DNA of 64,000 nt from Micromonospora sp. NBC_01699 (GCF_036250065.1 NZ_CP109199.1:7190001-7254000); one strand, 5' to 3'. Counted from the stretch's first letter, positions 8,810 through 18,075 are shown. The notes: a model not told the origin generated them from the letters alone. Numbers and translations: made by a program.

Positions 8810-10382
8810 GGTCGAGATCAACACCCGCAGCACCGCCGGGAAACTGGCGGACCTGCAACGGCGGGTGGACGAGGCGGTGCACGCCGGATCCGCCCGCGCG
8901 GTGGAGAAGCAGCACGCGCGGGGCAAGAAGACCGCCCGTGAGCGGATCGAACTGCTGCTCGACCCCGGTTCCTTTGTCGAGCTGGACGGACTGGCCCGGC
9001 ACCGGTCCACCAACTTCGGGCTGGACCGCACCCGCCCGTACGGGGACGGCGTGGTCACCGGGTACGGCACCGTCGACGGCCGGCAGGTCTGCGTCTTCGC
9101 CCAGGACTTCACCATCTTCGGCGGTTCCCTCGGCGAGGTCTTCGGCCAGAAGATCGTCAAGGTGATGGACCTGGCCATGAAGATCGGCTGCCCGGTGGTG
9201 GGGATCAACGACTCCGGCGGCGCCCGGATCCAGGAGGGCGTGGTCAGCCTCGGCCTCTACGGGGAGATCTTCTTCCGCAACGTCCGCGCCTCCGGCGTGA
9301 TCCCGCAGATCTCGCTGGTGATGGGGCCCTGCGCGGGCGGCGCGGTCTACTCCCCCGCGGTCACCGACTTCACCGTGATGGTCGACCAGACCTCGCACAT
9401 GTTCATCACCGGACCCGACGTGATCAAGACGGTGACCGGCGAGGACGTCGGCATGGAGGAACTCGGCGGGGCGCGTACGCACAACACCCGCAGCGGCAAC
9501 GCGCACTATCTCGCCAGCGACGAGGAAGACGCGATCGACTACGTCAAGGCGCTGCTGTCGTACCTGCCGGCGAACAACCTGGACGAGCCGCCGACGTACG
9601 CCACCGACGCCGACCCGGAGATCACCGACGCCGACCGGGAACTGGACACCCTGATCCCGGACTCGGCGAACCAGCCGTACGACATCCACACGGTGATCGA
9701 GCACGTGCTCGACGACGGCGAGTTCCTTGAGGTCCACCCGCTCTACGCGCAGAACATCGTGGTCGGCTTCGGCCGGGTCGAGGGGCGCCCGGTCGGCGTG
9801 GTGGCGAACCAGCCGATGCACTTCGCCGGCACCCTGGACATCGCCGCCTCGGAGAAGGCCGCCCGGTTCGTCCGCACCTGCGACGCGTTCAACATCCCCG
9901 TACTGACCTTTGTGGACGTACCCGGATTCCTGCCCGGCACCGGGCAGGAGTGGGACGGCATCATCCGCCGGGGCGCGAAGCTCATCTACGCCTACGCCGA
10001 GGCGACCGTCCCGAAGGTCACCGTCATCACCCGGAAGGCCTACGGCGGAGCGTACGACGTGATGGGCTCCAAGCACCTCGGCGCCGACCTCAACTTCGCC
10101 TGGCCGACCGCACAGATAGCGGTGATGGGCGCCCAGGGCGCGGTGAACATCCTCTACCGCGCCGAACTGGGCGCCGCCGAGGACCCGGCCGCCGTCCGCG
10201 CCGCAAAGGTCGCCGAGTACGAGGAGACGCTGGCCAACCCGTACGTCGCCGCCGAGCGCGGCTACGTCGACTCGGTCATCGCACCGGCCGAGACGCGTAC
10301 CCAGATCGTCCGGGCGCTACGGGTGCTGCGGACCAAGCGGGAGACGCTGCCGCCGAAGAAGCACGGCAACATCCCGCTGTAG
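8793..10382 (+). CDS. Acyl-CoA carboxylase beta subunit (propionyl-CoA type carboxyltransferase)
   Basis: 529 aa from the GTG at 8793. It transfers carboxyl from biotin to acyl-CoA, giving methylmalonyl- or malonyl-CoA for fatty-acid and polyketide synthesis. Both crotonase-like halves are complete. The oxyanion loops are SGGARIQEG (about residues 145-153) with [11 protein letters not shown], and the C-terminal [15 protein letters not shown]. The Asp in AYDVM corresponds to the residue that in Streptomyces PccB favours propionyl-CoA, so AccD5/PccB-type specificity is inferred. An in-frame GTG 20 codons upstream carries the same start motif. The epsilon subunit gene, normally adjacent, lies 7.3 kb downstream. 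Confidence 0.93.
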   Translation: MSASSEVEINTRSTAGKLADLQRRVDEAVHAGSARAVEKQHARGKKTARERIELLLDPGSFVELDGLARHRSTNFGLDRTRPYGDGVVTGYGTVDGRQVCVFAQDFTIFGGSLGEVFGQKIVKVMDLAMKIGCPVVGINDSGGARIQEGVVSLGLYGEIFFRNVRASGVIPQISLVMGPCAGGAVYSPAVTDFTVMVDQTSHMFITGPDVIKTVTGEDVGMEELGGARTHNTRSGNAHYLASDEEDAIDYVKALLSYLPANNLDEPPTYATDADPEITDADRELDTLIPDSANQPYDIHTVIEHVLDDGEFLEVHPLYAQNIVVGFGRVEGRPVGVVANQPMHFAGTLDIAASEKAARFVRTCDAFNIPVLTFVDVPGFLPGTGQEWDGIIRRGAKLIYAYAEATVPKVTVITRKAYGGAYDVMGSKHLGADLNFAWPTAQIAVMGAQGAVNILYRAELGAAEDPAAVRAAKVAEYEETLANPYVAAERGYVDSVIAPAETRTQIVRALRVLRTKRETLPPKKHGNIPL

Positions 10383-10399
10383 CCCGCGGTTGGTTTTCA

Positions 10400-10441
10400 G
10401 CACGGGTCGGCCGGTCAGCGGCGCGGGTCGGCCGGTCAGCA
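10400..10441. repeat. Tandem 21-nt units between convergent genes
   Basis: Two 21-nt units (10400-10420, 10421-10441), each containing CGGGTCGGCCGGTCAGC, with a partial third copy after them. They overlap the stop codon of the minus-strand membrane-protein gene at 10436 and lie between it and the accD stop. They look like replication-slippage repeats. Confidence 0.6.
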
Positions 10442-11725
10442 GCGCGGGTTCGCGAATGGGCAGAGCCAGGCGGCGGCCCGGTCGGCGAGCTGGCGCATCC
10501 GCGCGTCGTCGTAGTCGTACGACTCCAGCACGGCGACCAGGTCGCCGACGCGTACCACGGCGTAGAGGGTGACGGTGCCGCTGGCGGGTCCCGTGCCCAC
10601 CGGGCCCGTCGGCGCGCTGACCTCCTGCCGGACCAGCAGCGACTGGTTGCCGGCGAACCCGTCGCCGAGCACCCGCCAGGCGTGCCGGGTGGCGTTGGCA
10701 CCCGTGGCGGCCGGCCCCGTCGTGGCGCCGGGAGGGACCGAGCGGGTGGAACCGGGCGGAAAGGCCGGCGCGGTCGGCTTTCCCGGTGAAGCCGGCGCGG
10801 TCGGGTCGGCCGGGGAAGCCGGCGCGGTCGGGGTGGCCGGGGGGGGCGGGGTGGCGTAGAGGGTCGAGACCGTCGGTGGGGCGTCGTACGTCCGGCACGC
10901 CTCGACCACCCGACGGACGTCGTCCACCACGGTCCGGGCGGCAGCGCCGTCGGCGTACCGGGTCACCTGCTGTGCCAGTGACTGCCAGCGGCCGTCCTCG
11001 GTGTCGCCGCCAACGGTGCGCCCACGGCTGTACCGGTGATCCTGGTAGCCGGTCAGGCGCAGCCCGGCGTAGGCCGGGCAGCTCTGGGCGAGCCGGAACG
11101 GCCAGTCCGGGTAGGAACCGGGCTGCCAGCTGTGATCCTCGTCGATCCGGAAGTTGAGCCCGAGGTCGGCCGGCTGGAGCAGGGCGATCGCCGGAATCCA
11201 GGCCGGGTCGCGGCTCGTCACCCCGCCGCTGGACCGCCCGGGTACCGTCCCGTCCGGTGCCGACGACGCCGTGGCCGGCACGGCGGCCTCCGGGTCGGCT
11301 CGCCCGGCGACCGACTCCGGTCCGGTAGCGCCCCGGGGCAGGGCGCCGACCACTCCCCAGATCGTGGCGAAGACCAGCACGACGGCGACCGGCACCGCCA
11401 CCGCCGTACGCCGGGCCCGGCGGCGCCCCCGCGCCCGGATCTGTTCCGGCGCGGGCCAGCTCACCCCGGCCAGGTCCGTCGCGAGTCGCTCGGCGAGCAG
11501 CCGGGCCCGGTCGTCCAGCAGATCGGGCAGGACCGGTTCGGGGTACGGATCCGGTGGCGGCTCGTTCATCAGCGCCGCCAGCGACTCCGGCAGGACGTCC
11601 CGCCCCGGCTCCGCGGACAGGTCCACCACCGGCTCCACCGCCTGGTTCACCGCCTGATCCGCTGCCGACTCCCGGTCCCCTGTCGGGTCCGGTTCCGGCA
11701 TCCGCTCCACCCACGACTCAGGCAT
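10436..11725 (-). CDS. Membrane protein partner of an ECF sigma factor
   Basis: 429 aa, not recognised. An acidic N-terminal cytoplasmic part (residues 1-112) precedes one membrane helix (about 117-139, VAVPVAVVLVFATIWGVVGAL). The long extracellular part holds six Cys and a Pro/Ala/Thr repeat (units like PTAPASP, about 300-335). The ATG at 11725 overlaps the sigma-factor stop by 8 nt, so translation is coupled, the usual position of an anti-sigma factor. No HxxxCxxC zinc anti-sigma motif is visible in the cytoplasmic part, so it may be a divergent anti-sigma or a sensor. Stop at 10436 falls in a tandem repeat. Confidence 0.7.
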   Translation of the reverse strand: MPESWVERMPEPDPTGDRESAADQAVNQAVEPVVDLSAEPGRDVLPESLAALMNEPPPDPYPEPVLPDLLDDRARLLAERLATDLAGVSWPAPEQIRARGRRRARRTAVAVPVAVVLVFATIWGVVGALPRGATGPESVAGRADPEAAVPATASSAPDGTVPGRSSGGVTSRDPAWIPAIALLQPADLGLNFRIDEDHSWQPGSYPDWPFRLAQSCPAYAGLRLTGYQDHRYSRGRTVGGDTEDGRWQSLAQQVTRYADGAAARTVVDDVRRVVEACRTYDAPPTVSTLYATPPPPATPTAPASPADPTAPASPGKPTAPAFPPGSTRSVPPGATTGPAATGANATRHAWRVLGDGFAGNQSLLVRQEVSAPTGPVGTGPASGTVTLYAVVRVGDLVAVLESYDYDDARMRQLADRAAAWLCPFANPRC

Positions 11726-12224
11726 CGGCGGCCTCCTCCAGTTCGACGACGGCCAGCAGGCCGGCCAGCGCCACCCGGCCCCGGGACAGTCGGGCCTTGA
11801 CGGTGCCGACCGGGGCACCGGTCTCCCGCGCCACCTCGGCGACCGGGAGGCCGAGCAGGTAGTACAGGGCCAGCGCGGTGCGCTGCTCCTCGGGCAGCCG
11901 GCGCAGCGCGGCCACCACGTCGACGGTGTCCGTGCCCGGCCCCGGCGTCACGTTCTCCACCACGCCATGACGCAGGTACGCCCGCGCCCGGCTGCGAATG
12001 CTCCGCCACCGGCTCACCGCGACCCGGGCGGCGACGACCCGTACCCACGATTCCGGGTCCTCGTAGCCGCTCACCGTCGACCAGCGCTGCCAGGCCCGGA
12101 TGTACGCCTCCTGGACCGCGTCCTGTGCCTCGGACAGGTCACCGGTGAGCAGGTACACGTAGCCGAGCAACCGTTGCCGGCTCCCCCGGTAGAACTCGTC
12201 GAATCCGCCGACGTCGTCGGGCAC
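11718..12224 (-). CDS. RNA polymerase ECF sigma factor, SigE family
   Basis: 168 aa. Region 2 covers about residues 8-75 (FDEFYRGSRQRLLGYVYLLTGD, AQDAVQEAYIRAWQRW) and region 4 about 105-160 (LRRLPEEQRTALALYYLLGLPVAEVARETGAPVGTVKARLSRGRVAL). It matches the actinobacterial SigE-type (sometimes called SigE70) ECF group, which often works with a membrane protein encoded just downstream. The GTG start has a strong GGGAGGT Shine-Dalgarno 6-7 nt upstream. The downstream gene overlaps by 8 nt. No target promoter motif could be assigned. Confidence 0.93.
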   Translation of the reverse strand: MPDDVGGFDEFYRGSRQRLLGYVYLLTGDLSEAQDAVQEAYIRAWQRWSTVSGYEDPESWVRVVAARVAVSRWRSIRSRARAYLRHGVVENVTPGPGTDTVDVVAALRRLPEEQRTALALYYLLGLPVAEVARETGAPVGTVKARLSRGRVALAGLLAVVELEEAADA

Positions 12225-12312
12225 CGGCTACCTCCCCCTGGGCGTCGGAGGTCATACGCGTACGGGCCGGTGGTCGGTTGCCGCTCGGCGCCGACTTTTC
12301 CGGCGTACCGGG

Positions 12313-13287
12313 TCAGGGCAGCAGTTGCGCGGGTGGGAAACCGCCGGCCGGGATCCGTTCGCGTACGGCGCGCCGGACCGCGCGCTGCACGGCCGCGTTC
12401 ACCGGCGTCGGCACCCCGTGCAGGCGGCCCAGCAGCACGATCTCGCCGTTGAGGTAGTCGGTCTCGGTCGAACCGGTGCCCCGGGCCAGGCTCTGCCAGG
12501 TCGAACTGCCGGCCCGCTCCCGCCCCGCCACCGGCTTGGCCCGTACGTTGTCGGCCCGGTCGGCCGCCTCCTCCGCGCGGGAGGTGTGCGCGATTCCGGC
12601 CGCCGCCAGGGCACCGATCCCCTCGGCGCGCAGCCGCTCGGCCAGCTCCGGGTCGGCGTCGCGGCCGAACAGCGCGTCCAGCCCGTTACCGAGGTTGGCC
12701 AGCAGTTTGCCGTACTTCCAGCGCATCACGTCGTCCCGTACCCGGGTCACGAATCCGCTCTCGGAGAGTTCGTCGGCGACCTGCCGTACGGTGTCGTCCG
12801 CGCCGCTCGGGTAGCCGCCGAGTTGCAGCATCCCCGAGTGCGGGTGCCCCTCGGCGGCGATCACACCCGGCTCCAGGAAGGTGGCGGGCAGCCAGAGGCA
12901 GACCGGGTGAACCCGGTCGAAGCGGCGCAGCGCGGCCCGCTCGTTGGCCACCCCGTTCTGGGCGGTCAGCAGCGGCAGCCGGTCGGCGGCCGTACCGCCG
13001 CCGGTGACCGGCGTCCCCGCCCAGTCGCCGAGCGCGGTCTGGGTGTCCTGGGACTTGACCGTGAGCACCAGCGTGGTGTCCGGCGTCAGCTCCAGCTCGG
13101 CCGGGCCGCCGACGGCCGGCAGGGCGACGGTCTGCTCACCGTCCGGGGTGGCCAGGGTCAGCCCCCGGGAGCGGAGCGCGTCCAGTTGCGCGCCGCGGGC
13201 CACCAGCGTCACGTCGTGGCCGGCCAGGGCCAGCCGTACGCCGATGGTTCCGCCGACCGCACCGGCGCCGATGATCACATAACGCAC
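12313..13287 (-). CDS. 2-dehydropantoate 2-reductase (ketopantoate reductase family)
   Basis: 324 aa. The Rossmann motif VIIGAGAVGGTIG is at residues 4-16. The catalytic Lys lies in LTVKSQDTQTAL (about residue 75) and the C-terminal helical domain carries KYGKLLANLGNGLDAL. The enzyme would reduce ketopantoate to pantoate with NADPH in pantothenate and CoA synthesis. Several paralogues usually exist in actinomycetes, so the pathway role is not certain. The GTG at 13287 starts exactly at the Rossmann strand; longer in-frame extensions are low-complexity repeat translation and were discarded. The gap to the next gene contains short CTGTCGC-type repeats. Confidence 0.87.
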   Translation of the reverse strand: MRYVIIGAGAVGGTIGVRLALAGHDVTLVARGAQLDALRSRGLTLATPDGEQTVALPAVGGPAELELTPDTTLVLTVKSQDTQTALGDWAGTPVTGGGTAADRLPLLTAQNGVANERAALRRFDRVHPVCLWLPATFLEPGVIAAEGHPHSGMLQLGGYPSGADDTVRQVADELSESGFVTRVRDDVMRWKYGKLLANLGNGLDALFGRDADPELAERLRAEGIGALAAAGIAHTSRAEEAADRADNVRAKPVAGRERAGSSTWQSLARGTGSTETDYLNGEIVLLGRLHGVPTPVNAAVQRAVRRAVRERIPAGGFPPAQLLP

Positions 13288-13430
13288 CGGCTCATTCTGC
13301 TCCTGCCCGATCGGCCGGACCCGGGCGGCCCGCAGCCCCGTCGCCCTGTCGCCCTGTCGCCCTGTTGCCCCGTCGCCTAGCTCCCTGTCGCTCTGTTGCC
13401 GGGTGGACGGGGTTGGACGGGTGGGCCGGG

Positions 13431-14171
13431 TCAGAAGGGCAGGTCGAGGTTGGCCAGGTGGGCGCCGGCCAGCAGGCTCGTACCGATGCCGAGCGCGAGC
13501 AGGTTGACCAGGCCGAACAGTCCGACCCAGAAGATGGCGGGCAGGAAGGTGATGCCGGCGAGCTGGTCCGCGTCGGAGGCCGGCATCCGCCCGCGTCGCC
13601 GCAGCGTCTGCAACTCGCCGACCGGGCGGATACCGCCGATCAGCAGGAACCACACCCCGGCGTACGCGAACACCGCCTGCACCTGCGGTCCGGCGAACCA
13701 GGAGACGCCGAACACCACCGCGGTGGTGACCACTACCGAGATGACGCCGAACACGTTGCGGATCATGACGAGCATGGCCAGCAGCAGCACCACCGCTATC
13801 CAGAGCAGCAGGGTGATCCGGTTACCGCCGAGCAGCCAGGCTCCGGCGAGCCCGATCAGTGACGGGGCGACATAGCCGGCGAGCAGGGTGACGGCCATGC
13901 CGGGCCCGGACGGCCGTCCGGCCGACAGGGTCAGGCCGGAGGTGTCCGAGTGGAGCCTGACGCCGTGCAGGCGACGCCCGGTGAGCAGGGCGGCCAGGGC
14001 GTGCCCGCCCTCGTGCGCGATCGTGATCGCGTTGCGGCCGATCCGCCACGGGATCCGGGTCAGCACCACGGCGAGCGCGGCCAGCCCGGTGAGCAGGACG
14101 AGCAGCGGCGGTGGATCCGGTTGGGCGTCGAACAGCCGGTTCCAGACCTCGGTGAAGCTGTCGATCGACAC
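13431..14171 (-). CDS. M50 family metallopeptidase, membrane
   Basis: 246 aa, about six membrane segments. The zinc-binding HEGGH (HExxH type) lies near residue 55 (ITIAHEGGHALAALLTGRRL), inside the membrane domain as in site-2-protease-like M50B enzymes. The third zinc ligand could not be placed with certainty. The family cleaves membrane substrates, often anti-sigma factors; the ECF sigma factor/membrane partner pair 1.2 kb away is a conceivable substrate, but nothing in the sequence proves it. The GTG start has no Shine-Dalgarno but has TAGGCT (14180-14185) 8 nt upstream, indicating leaderless transcription. Confidence 0.85.
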   Translation of the reverse strand: MSIDSFTEVWNRLFDAQPDPPPLLVLLTGLAALAVVLTRIPWRIGRNAITIAHEGGHALAALLTGRRLHGVRLHSDTSGLTLSAGRPSGPGMAVTLLAGYVAPSLIGLAGAWLLGGNRITLLLWIAVVLLLAMLVMIRNVFGVISVVVTTAVVFGVSWFAGPQVQAVFAYAGVWFLLIGGIRPVGELQTLRRRGRMPASDADQLAGITFLPAIFWVGLFGLVNLLALGIGTSLLAGAHLANLDLPF

Positions 14172-14360
14172 AGCCGGGGAGCCTAGCCCACCTGCGCGAG
14201 GCCGACGATTCGGCGACGACGACGTACCCGGGTCGGCTGAGCCCGTACCCGACTTGCGGGACTTGAGGAACATTTAAGAAAAACGATCTGATCCGCTCAG
14301 CTTCCGTACCCGTACCCATCGATGCTGCAACCGAGCAGCACGGGATCAAGGGAGCGGTGC

Positions 14361-15005
14361 ATGTACAGGAGAAGCGGGACGACCGGCCGGGCACGGAAGC
14401 TGCTCATCGGTGTGGCCGCGACGGCCCTGCTCGGCACCGCACTGGCGGTCGGTACGGGAATGAGCAACGCGGGCGAGAACTGCAACGGCCTCGACACCGC
14501 ACTGCGCAACAACCTGAACTTCATGGCCGACCAGCGGGCCAACCCGGACGCCCAGTCGCTGGCCCGCATCGCCAACCGGCAGGCGGTTGTCGACCTCATC
14601 GAACAGCGCCGCGCCACGGCGGGCTGCAAGCGACGGGTCAACGCGGATCGACCTGCGCCGCCCGCCCCGGCAAACCCGCCGGCCGATCCGGTGAACCCGC
14701 CGGCCGATCCGGTGAGCCCGCCGGACGCGCCCGCCGGTGGGGGCGCACCGGGCGCCGGTGAGGTCGTGTGCGAGGGCTCGACCGTCACCCTCTTCAACGA
14801 GAATGCCGCGCCCGCCGCGTCCAGCGGAACGTTCCCGATCGGCACCACCCTCAGGGTCACCAACCTGGACAACAACAAGAGCACCACGGTACGGGTGACC
14901 AGCCCGTCGGGCAGTTGCGTGCTGCTCAACGACGCGGCGTTCGAGCAGGTCCGCGAGCCGGGCAAGTTCCTGATCCGACGGGCCGTGATCGAGCGGGTCG
15001 GCTGA
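14361..15005 (+). CDS. Secreted protein with RlpA-like beta-barrel domain
   Basis: 214 aa. A signal peptide covers residues 1 to about 37 (RRSGTTGRARKLLIG then an Ala/Leu core). The mature part has a Cys-flanked helical segment (about 40-93), a Pro/Asp linker with repeats of NPPADPV, and a C-terminal domain. Its FPIGTTLRVTNLDNNKSTTVRV core resembles RlpA/expansin double-psi beta-barrels. A role at the peptidoglycan is inferred. The RlpA catalytic Asp/His pair is not evident, so it may bind rather than cleave glycans. The ATG at 14361 follows GGGAG; an in-frame upstream ATG lacks one. A strong terminator follows. Confidence 0.75.
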   Translation: MYRRSGTTGRARKLLIGVAATALLGTALAVGTGMSNAGENCNGLDTALRNNLNFMADQRANPDAQSLARIANRQAVVDLIEQRRATAGCKRRVNADRPAPPAPANPPADPVNPPADPVSPPDAPAGGGAPGAGEVVCEGSTVTLFNENAAPAASSGTFPIGTTLRVTNLDNNKSTTVRVTSPSGSCVLLNDAAFEQVREPGKFLIRRAVIERVG

Positions 15006-15055
15006 CCCGGGTCCCCGGACCAGCCTCCCCGGCTGGCGCCACGCCACAACCGAAG

Positions 15056-15113
15056 ACGACGACAGCCGGATCGGTCATCCCGTCGTGGGGATCACCGGTC
15101 CGGCTGTCGTCGT
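15056..15113. terminator. Bidirectional terminator hairpin
   Basis: Arms 15056-15075 and 15094-15113 pair at 19 of 20 positions around an 18-nt loop. It lies between the convergent 3' ends of the RlpA-like gene (15005) and the small membrane-protein gene (15167). There is no U-tract, which is common for actinobacterial terminators. Confidence 0.85.
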
Positions 15114-15166
15114 ACTCCGGACCGCTCGAACGCGGGTCCGGGCAGTCACAGACCCGGCGAAGTTTC

Positions 15167-15394
15167 TCAGGCCCTCCGTCGGGCAGTCATCGGGGCCCGC
15201 GCGACTTCCCTGGCCGGCACGCTCGGCCGCAGCAGTCGCCAGGTGCCAACCACCCCGACGGCCATGGTCACGACGCTCGCGAGTGCGATCAGCGCGACCA
15301 TCCCGAAGCTCGCCAGAATCAGCGCCAGGTCGCCGACGGCGACCAGCATCCAGAGCGCCACACTCGGCTTCGTCGTACGTTGTCGGAAACTCAT
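15167..15394 (-). CDS. Small two-helix membrane protein
   Basis: 75 aa, function unknown. Two hydrophobic segments (about residues 12-33 and 35-54) are followed by a basic tail (RRRA at the end). It is accepted as a real gene because of an unusually good Shine-Dalgarno, GGAAGGAGGT, 6 nt before the ATG, and because it follows the kinase gene with a 59-nt gap, suggesting cotranscription. A 10-bp hairpin covers the 5' part of this Shine-Dalgarno (15404-15440). Confidence 0.72.
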   Translation of the reverse strand: MSFRQRTTKPSVALWMLVAVGDLALILASFGMVALIALASVVTMAVGVVGTWRLLRPSVPAREVARAPMTARRRA

Positions 15395-15403
15395 GTCGTA
15401 CCT

Positions 15404-15440
15404 CCTTCCGTCGTTGTGTCAGCAGTACCCCGACGGAAGG
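15404..15440 (-). promoter_or_regulatory. Hairpin partly covering the Shine-Dalgarno
   Basis: Perfect 10-bp arms 15404-15413 and 15431-15440 with a 17-nt loop lie between the kinase stop and the small membrane-protein start. On the minus-strand mRNA the promoter-proximal arm CCTTCCGTCG pairs with CGACGGAAGG, whose last bases run into the AGG of the ribosome site. It could modulate translation or act as an intercistronic processing or weak termination signal. Confidence 0.5.
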
Positions 15441-15453
15441 AAGGTCATGCGGA

Positions 15454-17586
15454 TCAGCCCGGTGCGGGAAGGAATCCGTCCGAGATCAGTTGCAGTTCGT
15501 CCAGGTTGTCCTGCCAGGCACCGGCCGGCGTCGACCAGTAGATCGCGTACCCGTGCTTCGGGCCGGTGACGAACCCCCGGTTGACCACGTGCAGCGGGTT
15601 GCCGTTGCTGGAGGTGTAGGTCCACTCCCAGTCCGCGGCCTCAAGGAAGTAGTCGATCTCCTTGATGACCACCTGCTTGTAGTTGCGGTACCGGCCGGCG
15701 TCGACCCGTGCCCGCTCCTGGCGTCTCCAGTCCGCGACCGCGTCCGACTGCGGGGTGCTCGTCTGATCGATCATGAGCATCCGGGCGCCGCTGGGCTCGT
15801 TGAACTCGACCGAGGTCCGGTTCCGCTGCACCCGCCAGCCGACCGGCACCGGCACGGTGAACCCGGTCGGATCCTTGTGCCAGGTCCAGCCCGCCGGCAG
15901 CGGGCCCGAGCCCCGGGTCATCGCCGGCGGCGAGGGAGCCGAACTGGTCGGCGCGATGCTCGGCTCGGCGGTGGGCGGCGGTGCGGCCGGCGCCGTCGTG
16001 GCCGCCGGGGGCCCGGCGGACGCCGAAGCGGAGGGCTCCCCGCCCGACTGGGCCGCGTTCCGGTCGTCCGGGTCCCGGTTCGTCAACGGGATGACCACCA
16101 CCAACGCGACCAGCAGCAGCGCGACCAGCCCGCCGATCAGCCACATCCGCTGCTTGTTCAGGAACGGAACCCTGTTGCCACCCGCACCCGGCGACGACCC
16201 GAACGGACCGAACGTCTTCCCGCGCGTCTCCACCCGCGCCGCACCGGCCACGACCTCCGTCGGCGCGGCGGCAACCAGGGCAGGTTCGGCCGAAGCCGAT
16301 GCGCCCGAGCCTGGTTTGCCCGAGCCGGGTGTGGCCGGGGCGACCGGTGCGGCGGCAGCGGCGGCCGTTGGCGGTTCGGCGGACGGCGGGGCGTCGAGCT
16401 TCGTCGTCCTGTCCGGAGCCGACGCGGCCGAATCGACCTGCTCGTCGGAATCAGCCGCGTCCGACGGGACGGCGCCGGGTCCAGCGGTCGGCGTACCGGC
16501 GGTTTCCGGCTGGTCCGGGGTGTCGGCGCCGACCCGGTCGGGGGCGGCGGCATCGGCGGCAGCCGCTGCGGCGGTGGCCGGTGGGAGGGGATCCGACCCG
16601 GCCCCACCGATGAAATCCGCGATGGACGACGAGGGCTCGGCCGGCTCCGTCGGCCTCGTCGGCTGGCGCTGCGCCGGCAACGGCACCACCCGGGTACGCG
16701 CCTCGCGTGGCCCGTGCGGGCTCGGCCGGCGTACCCCGTCCAGTAGTGAGATCGCCCCGCGCGGCCGTTTGTCGGACGCGCGCCGCAACAGGCGCTCGGC
16801 CACCTCGGCCGTGATCCGCTGGGTCGGATCCTTGCGCAGCAGCCCGTTGAGGACCGCCTTCAGTGGTCCGGCCCGCTTCGCCGGTGGTGGTGGCTCGGTG
16901 GCCAGCGCGGCCAGGGTCGCGATCGCCGACGACCGGGCGTACGGCGACTGCCCCTCGACCGCCGCGTACAACGTCGCGCCCAGCGACCAGAGGTCCGCCT
17001 CCGGACCGGCGGTGCCGTCCCGCGCCCGCTCCGGCGCGATGTACGCGGGCGAGCCCAGCACCAACCCGGTACGGGTCACGTTCGGGTCACCCGGCACCGT
17101 GGCCAACCCGAAATCGGTCAGCACCACCCGGCCGTCCTCACCGAGCAGCACGTTGCCCGGCTTGACGTCCCGGTGCATCACGCCGGCCTTGTGCGCCGCC
17201 TTCAGCGCGCCCAGCACGCCGAGCCCGATCTCGGCCGCCCGCCCCGGCGACACCGGCCCGTCAGCGGCAAGCGCGTCCTGGAGCGAGCGGGACCGGACGT
17301 ACTCCATGACGATCCACGGATCGGCATCCGTACGCAGCACGTCGAAGACGCGGACAACATTGATGTTGTTGAGCCGGGCGATCGCCCGCGCCTCGCGCAG
17401 CGACCGCTCGCGCATCTCGCGCCGCTCGTCGGTGGTGAGTCCGGGTGGCGGGACCAACTCCTTGATGGCCACATCGCGGTGCAGCACCTCGTCGCGGGCG
17501 CGCCAGACACGGCCCATGCCGCCCTGACCGAGCGGCTCCACGAGCCGGTACCGGTCAGCGATCAATTGGGGGGGCGCCTCGGACAT
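15454..17586 (-). CDS. Membrane Ser/Thr protein kinase with extracellular sensor domain
   Basis: 710 aa Hanks-type kinase. The domain (residues 12-270) has the Gly loop GQGGMGRVW, VAIKE Lys, HRDVKPGNVLL catalytic loop, DFG and APE (PAYIAPERA), so it should be active. A Pro/Ala-rich juxtamembrane linker (about 290-475) leads to one membrane helix (about 480-502), then a second low-complexity linker and a C-terminal domain (about 570-710, GFTVPVPVGWRVQ to YAIYWSTPAGAW). That domain resembles the one in the second kinase of this window and has a PsbP/Mog1-like look. There are no PASTA repeats. TACCGT (17594-17599) lies 7 nt before the ATG: leaderless. Confidence 0.92.
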   Translation of the reverse strand: MSEAPPQLIADRYRLVEPLGQGGMGRVWRARDEVLHRDVAIKELVPPPGLTTDERREMRERSLREARAIARLNNINVVRVFDVLRTDADPWIVMEYVRSRSLQDALAADGPVSPGRAAEIGLGVLGALKAAHKAGVMHRDVKPGNVLLGEDGRVVLTDFGLATVPGDPNVTRTGLVLGSPAYIAPERARDGTAGPEADLWSLGATLYAAVEGQSPYARSSAIATLAALATEPPPPAKRAGPLKAVLNGLLRKDPTQRITAEVAERLLRRASDKRPRGAISLLDGVRRPSPHGPREARTRVVPLPAQRQPTRPTEPAEPSSSIADFIGGAGSDPLPPATAAAAAADAAAPDRVGADTPDQPETAGTPTAGPGAVPSDAADSDEQVDSAASAPDRTTKLDAPPSAEPPTAAAAAAPVAPATPGSGKPGSGASASAEPALVAAAPTEVVAGAARVETRGKTFGPFGSSPGAGGNRVPFLNKQRMWLIGGLVALLLVALVVVIPLTNRDPDDRNAAQSGGEPSASASAGPPAATTAPAAPPPTAEPSIAPTSSAPSPPAMTRGSGPLPAGWTWHKDPTGFTVPVPVGWRVQRNRTSVEFNEPSGARMLMIDQTSTPQSDAVADWRRQERARVDAGRYRNYKQVVIKEIDYFLEAADWEWTYTSSNGNPLHVVNRGFVTGPKHGYAIYWSTPAGAWQDNLDELQLISDGFLPAPG

Positions 17587-17746
17587 CCCGTGGACGGTAC
17601 CCGGACTGGAGCCTCCTCACACCAGCGGCACGCGCATGTGAGACGTACCCGCACGTGTGAGGCGTACCTCCGTTGCCCGGTGCAACCTACGGCCGGCGTC
17701 GTTCCCTTACGTACCGGCACGTCAACCGTCGTCGTACCCTCGTCTC

Positions 17747-17992
17747 ATGTCTGACGCTCGTGCCGTGCCCGACCGGGAGCCGGCGTTCCGCGTGGTGCGG
17801 GGCACCCCCACCGCCGAGGAAATCGCCGCCCTGGTGGGCGCCATCCTGCTGCGGCCGCGACCGGCCGCGCCGGCCCGTCGCAGCGGCGGGTCACCCTGGG
17901 TACGCGCATCGCGACCCGGTACGGTGTCCGCGTCCGGCCTACCCACACGCCCGGCCATCGATGCCTGGCGGTTGTCCGGACTGCCCCGCTGA
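17747..17992 (+). CDS. Acyl-CoA carboxylase epsilon subunit
   Basis: 81 aa. The AccE/PccE signature FRVVRGTPTAEEIAALVGAIL occupies residues 12-32; the rest is Arg/Pro-rich, ending WRLSGLPR. Epsilon subunits stabilise the alpha-beta complex of actinobacterial acyl-CoA carboxylases. In most relatives the gene directly follows accD; here it is 7.3 kb away, separated by unrelated genes on the opposite strand. It has its own leaderless promoter: TACCCT (17735-17740) followed by 6 nt and the ATG. Confidence 0.9.
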   Translation: MSDARAVPDREPAFRVVRGTPTAEEIAALVGAILLRPRPAAPARRSGGSPWVRASRPGTVSASGLPTRPAIDAWRLSGLPR

Positions 17993-18075
17993 ACGTCCGA
18001 ACGGGGCTGCTGACACGGGCCCTCGCCGACTAGCCTCGGACGGGCACCACGCCGTGACACCTGGGGAGGGGACAC

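Noticed and set aside
14172-14360. c-di-AMP (ydaO-type) riboswitch before the RlpA-like gene
   Set aside because: Such switches precede wall-enzyme genes in actinobacteria, but the conserved ydaO core sequences are not visible and the space is short.
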